DNA of 21,344 nt from Plakobranchus ocellatus (Eukaryota > Mollusca > Gastropoda > Plakobranchidae): positions 410,309 through 431,652 of the forward strand of contig BLXT01002484.1 in NCBI GenBank assembly GCA_019648995.1, read 5' to 3'. This document shows positions 19,757-21,344 of this stretch, in pieces. Both the position numbers and the translations under genes were made by a program. The stretch's first letter is position 1; each line of letters begins with the position of its first letter. The notes under the pieces are model-generated. The model was given only the letters and a program-made list of their open reading frames with translations, did no database searches and was not told the origin of the DNA.

Positions 19757-20601
19757 CATAAACGATTGAAACCAAAATCTGTCTGGACAATCCTACACAA
19801 CACATGAAAAGGGCGGACAAGCTAATAATCTAGGGAGATACAAATATTTCTAGGCAGCTTGTTCTTATCACGAGAAAGTAATTTTAAAAACGTTACAGAC
19901 CTTCGAAAGTATTTAAAAATGTAAAGTAAGCTTATTAAAGTGGATTATATCGGTTGAATTTGACAGGAACTAGATCTAGATGGGCTTTCATCAATGTTTG
20001 TTAGTCCACCCTTTTAAAAATAGATTTCGTTTTTTACGAAATCGGGGAATAAATATTATTCATAGGTAAAGGAGCACTCAAATCGGCATTTTTTTTTGCA
20101 ACCCAGGTGCCAGACTTATGAGAGCAGGATATACTCGGGAGTATAATAATACAGTCGTAAGATTAAATCTGATATTTTTCAGGAGAAGCAAAAAACTGTT
20201 TATTTCGGCCATTTTGGGAGAAATTTTAATAAAAATTGATCTGCATGATCAGAATATGATTTGGAAACAGAATATCTCAGTTTTATATATTGAATTAATT
20301 TTTAAATTGAAAAAATAAACGTTGTTCCAAATTTGGTAATACAATCTGGAAGTAAAACAGTCGTAACCCAATATATAATGCCCCGCTCTTAAATTTTACG
20401 TAGTTAACCTCTCTTCTTTTACTCCAAATATCATTTGCTCTTTTCATATATCATTTAGCCGCTTCCTTCTTCTCCTCTTCCTCCTCCTCATCCTCCCCCT
20501 TCTCTGCCTTTTGTCCTTGTTGCTATTTTCTAATACTCATTGTTATTTGCTTCCCATCCCCTCCCTCCCTCTTTCACTCATCCCCTCACTCCCTCTCTCA
20601 A
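19757..20601. other. AT-rich DNA with one small hairpin
   Basis: No gene is recognised. A perfect 8 bp stem (20023-20030 with 20036-20043) is listed separately. A pyrimidine-rich lead-in (about 20450-20600) passes into the following (CT)n tract. Confidence 0.6.
20023..20043. repeat. 8 bp hairpin with T5 loop
   Basis: GATTTCGT and ACGAAATC are exact reverse complements separated by TTTTT. No adjacent gene gives it a function. Confidence 0.75.
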
Positions 20602-20605
20602 TCTT

Positions 20606-20674
<69 letters not shown>

Positions 20675-20679
20675 TCTCT
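20602..20679 (+). repeat. (CT)n microsatellite
   Basis: About 78 bp of CT repeats with two TTT-type interruptions, followed by a T-run. No SINE body is seen next to it. Confidence 0.97.
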
Positions 20680-21344
20680 TTTTTTTTATAATTGATAACA
20701 TACTTTTATATGCACGTCAGAATCACTGCGGACTTCCATAATCTTGAACTGACACAAACATCCTCTCCTTAACCCAAGTACATGTATTCAAAATTTTCAA
20801 GAGGGGGTTGCTATCTGAACAGCTAAGAACAAATTAAAACCCTGTATTGTTAGTGTTATCATGTCATATTTTAAGTTTCTAAACAAATCTCTTGCTGTAC
20901 ATTTGGAATGATGTTAATGTCTTATAGCTGAATTAAGTCAAGAGTACTACGACACATTCTCAAGCTTAAGGAGAAGATGAGCTGACATCTGGCAATTGGT
21001 GTGTGACCCGTATCTCTGCATCAAATTCAGTTTCCGATAGCTTTCTGTGCGGTCATATTAAATCTTCACAGAGTTTGATTTGCCAGCTGAAAGCCGAAAT
21101 TAATCTTTTGATTTTAAGACCACTAATTTTTCCGCCGAATCAATACTCCAAAGCATGACTTCTTGTTTATGACAGCCAAACATGTCTTTTATAATTTGAA
21201 AAAAAGATCATTTTGTACACTTTGAGAAATTTATCCTTCCCACGTAAACTAAAAGAATAAATGTTTGTCACGAACACCAGAAATAAAAGGTTGATAATAC
21301 CTCTGATGTAGGACGTTGAGTTCTTTAGATCTATATAGACCTAG
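20680..21344. other. AT-rich DNA without a recognisable gene
   Basis: I see no gene, RNA or named repeat in the final stretch. Base composition is slightly less AT-rich around 20930-21060 but no frame stands out. Confidence 0.55.

Noticed and set aside
19535-19820. Two minus-strand open frames rich in Ser and Leu
   Set aside because: They translate the (GA)n microsatellite and its flank only.
20511-20741. Plus-strand open frame of 76 codons
   Set aside because: It is the (CT)n tract read as Ser-Leu repeats.
1-21344. CRISPR arrays, bacterial operons or phage modules
   Set aside because: No regularly spaced repeats, ribosome binding sites or dense coding are present; the features are those of an animal genome.

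Overview
The window looks like animal nuclear DNA. It is AT-rich (roughly two thirds A+T by eye), has no dense operons, and carries long pyrimidine (CT)n microsatellites, tRNA-derived SINEs, a decayed RTE-like LINE and a decayed Ty3/Gypsy element. The SINE family and its translated by-products remind me of gastropod molluscs, perhaps heterobranch sea slugs. That is recollection only, so I hold the lineage loosely. No complete host gene is visible. The window is best read as intronic or intergenic repeat-rich DNA.

Layout. 1-4800: AT-rich sequence with no recognisable gene, one dispersed ~32 bp repeat and a slightly GC-richer block at about 640-1070. 4803-4883: a perfect 30 bp fold-back palindrome. 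4930-6046 (minus strand): 5'-truncated RTE-like LINE holding the reverse transcriptase C-terminal half. 6982-7173: a possible internal coding exon on the plus strand. 8166-8460: (CT)n tract plus the 3' half of a SINE. 11073-11152, 12231-12389 and 14415-14577: further copies of the same SINE, the last nearly intact and embedded between two (CT)n runs.

14985-18925: fossil Ty3/Gypsy element (gag-like, reverse transcriptase, RNase H/linker and integrase stretches, in order). It is interrupted by two later insertions. One is a complete-looking 1110 bp solo LTR at 17343-18452 with TGTTAG...CTAACA ends and a perfect 5 bp target duplication (GACCC). The other is a probable ~480 bp LTR-like insert at 15409-15889. 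18926-21344: AT-rich DNA with a 64 bp fold-back (19407-19470), a long (GA)n tract, a small hairpin and a long (CT)n tract.

I see no cooperating gene system. The points most worth following are the SINE/(CT)n association, the nested solo LTR, the two fold-back structures and the candidate exon.
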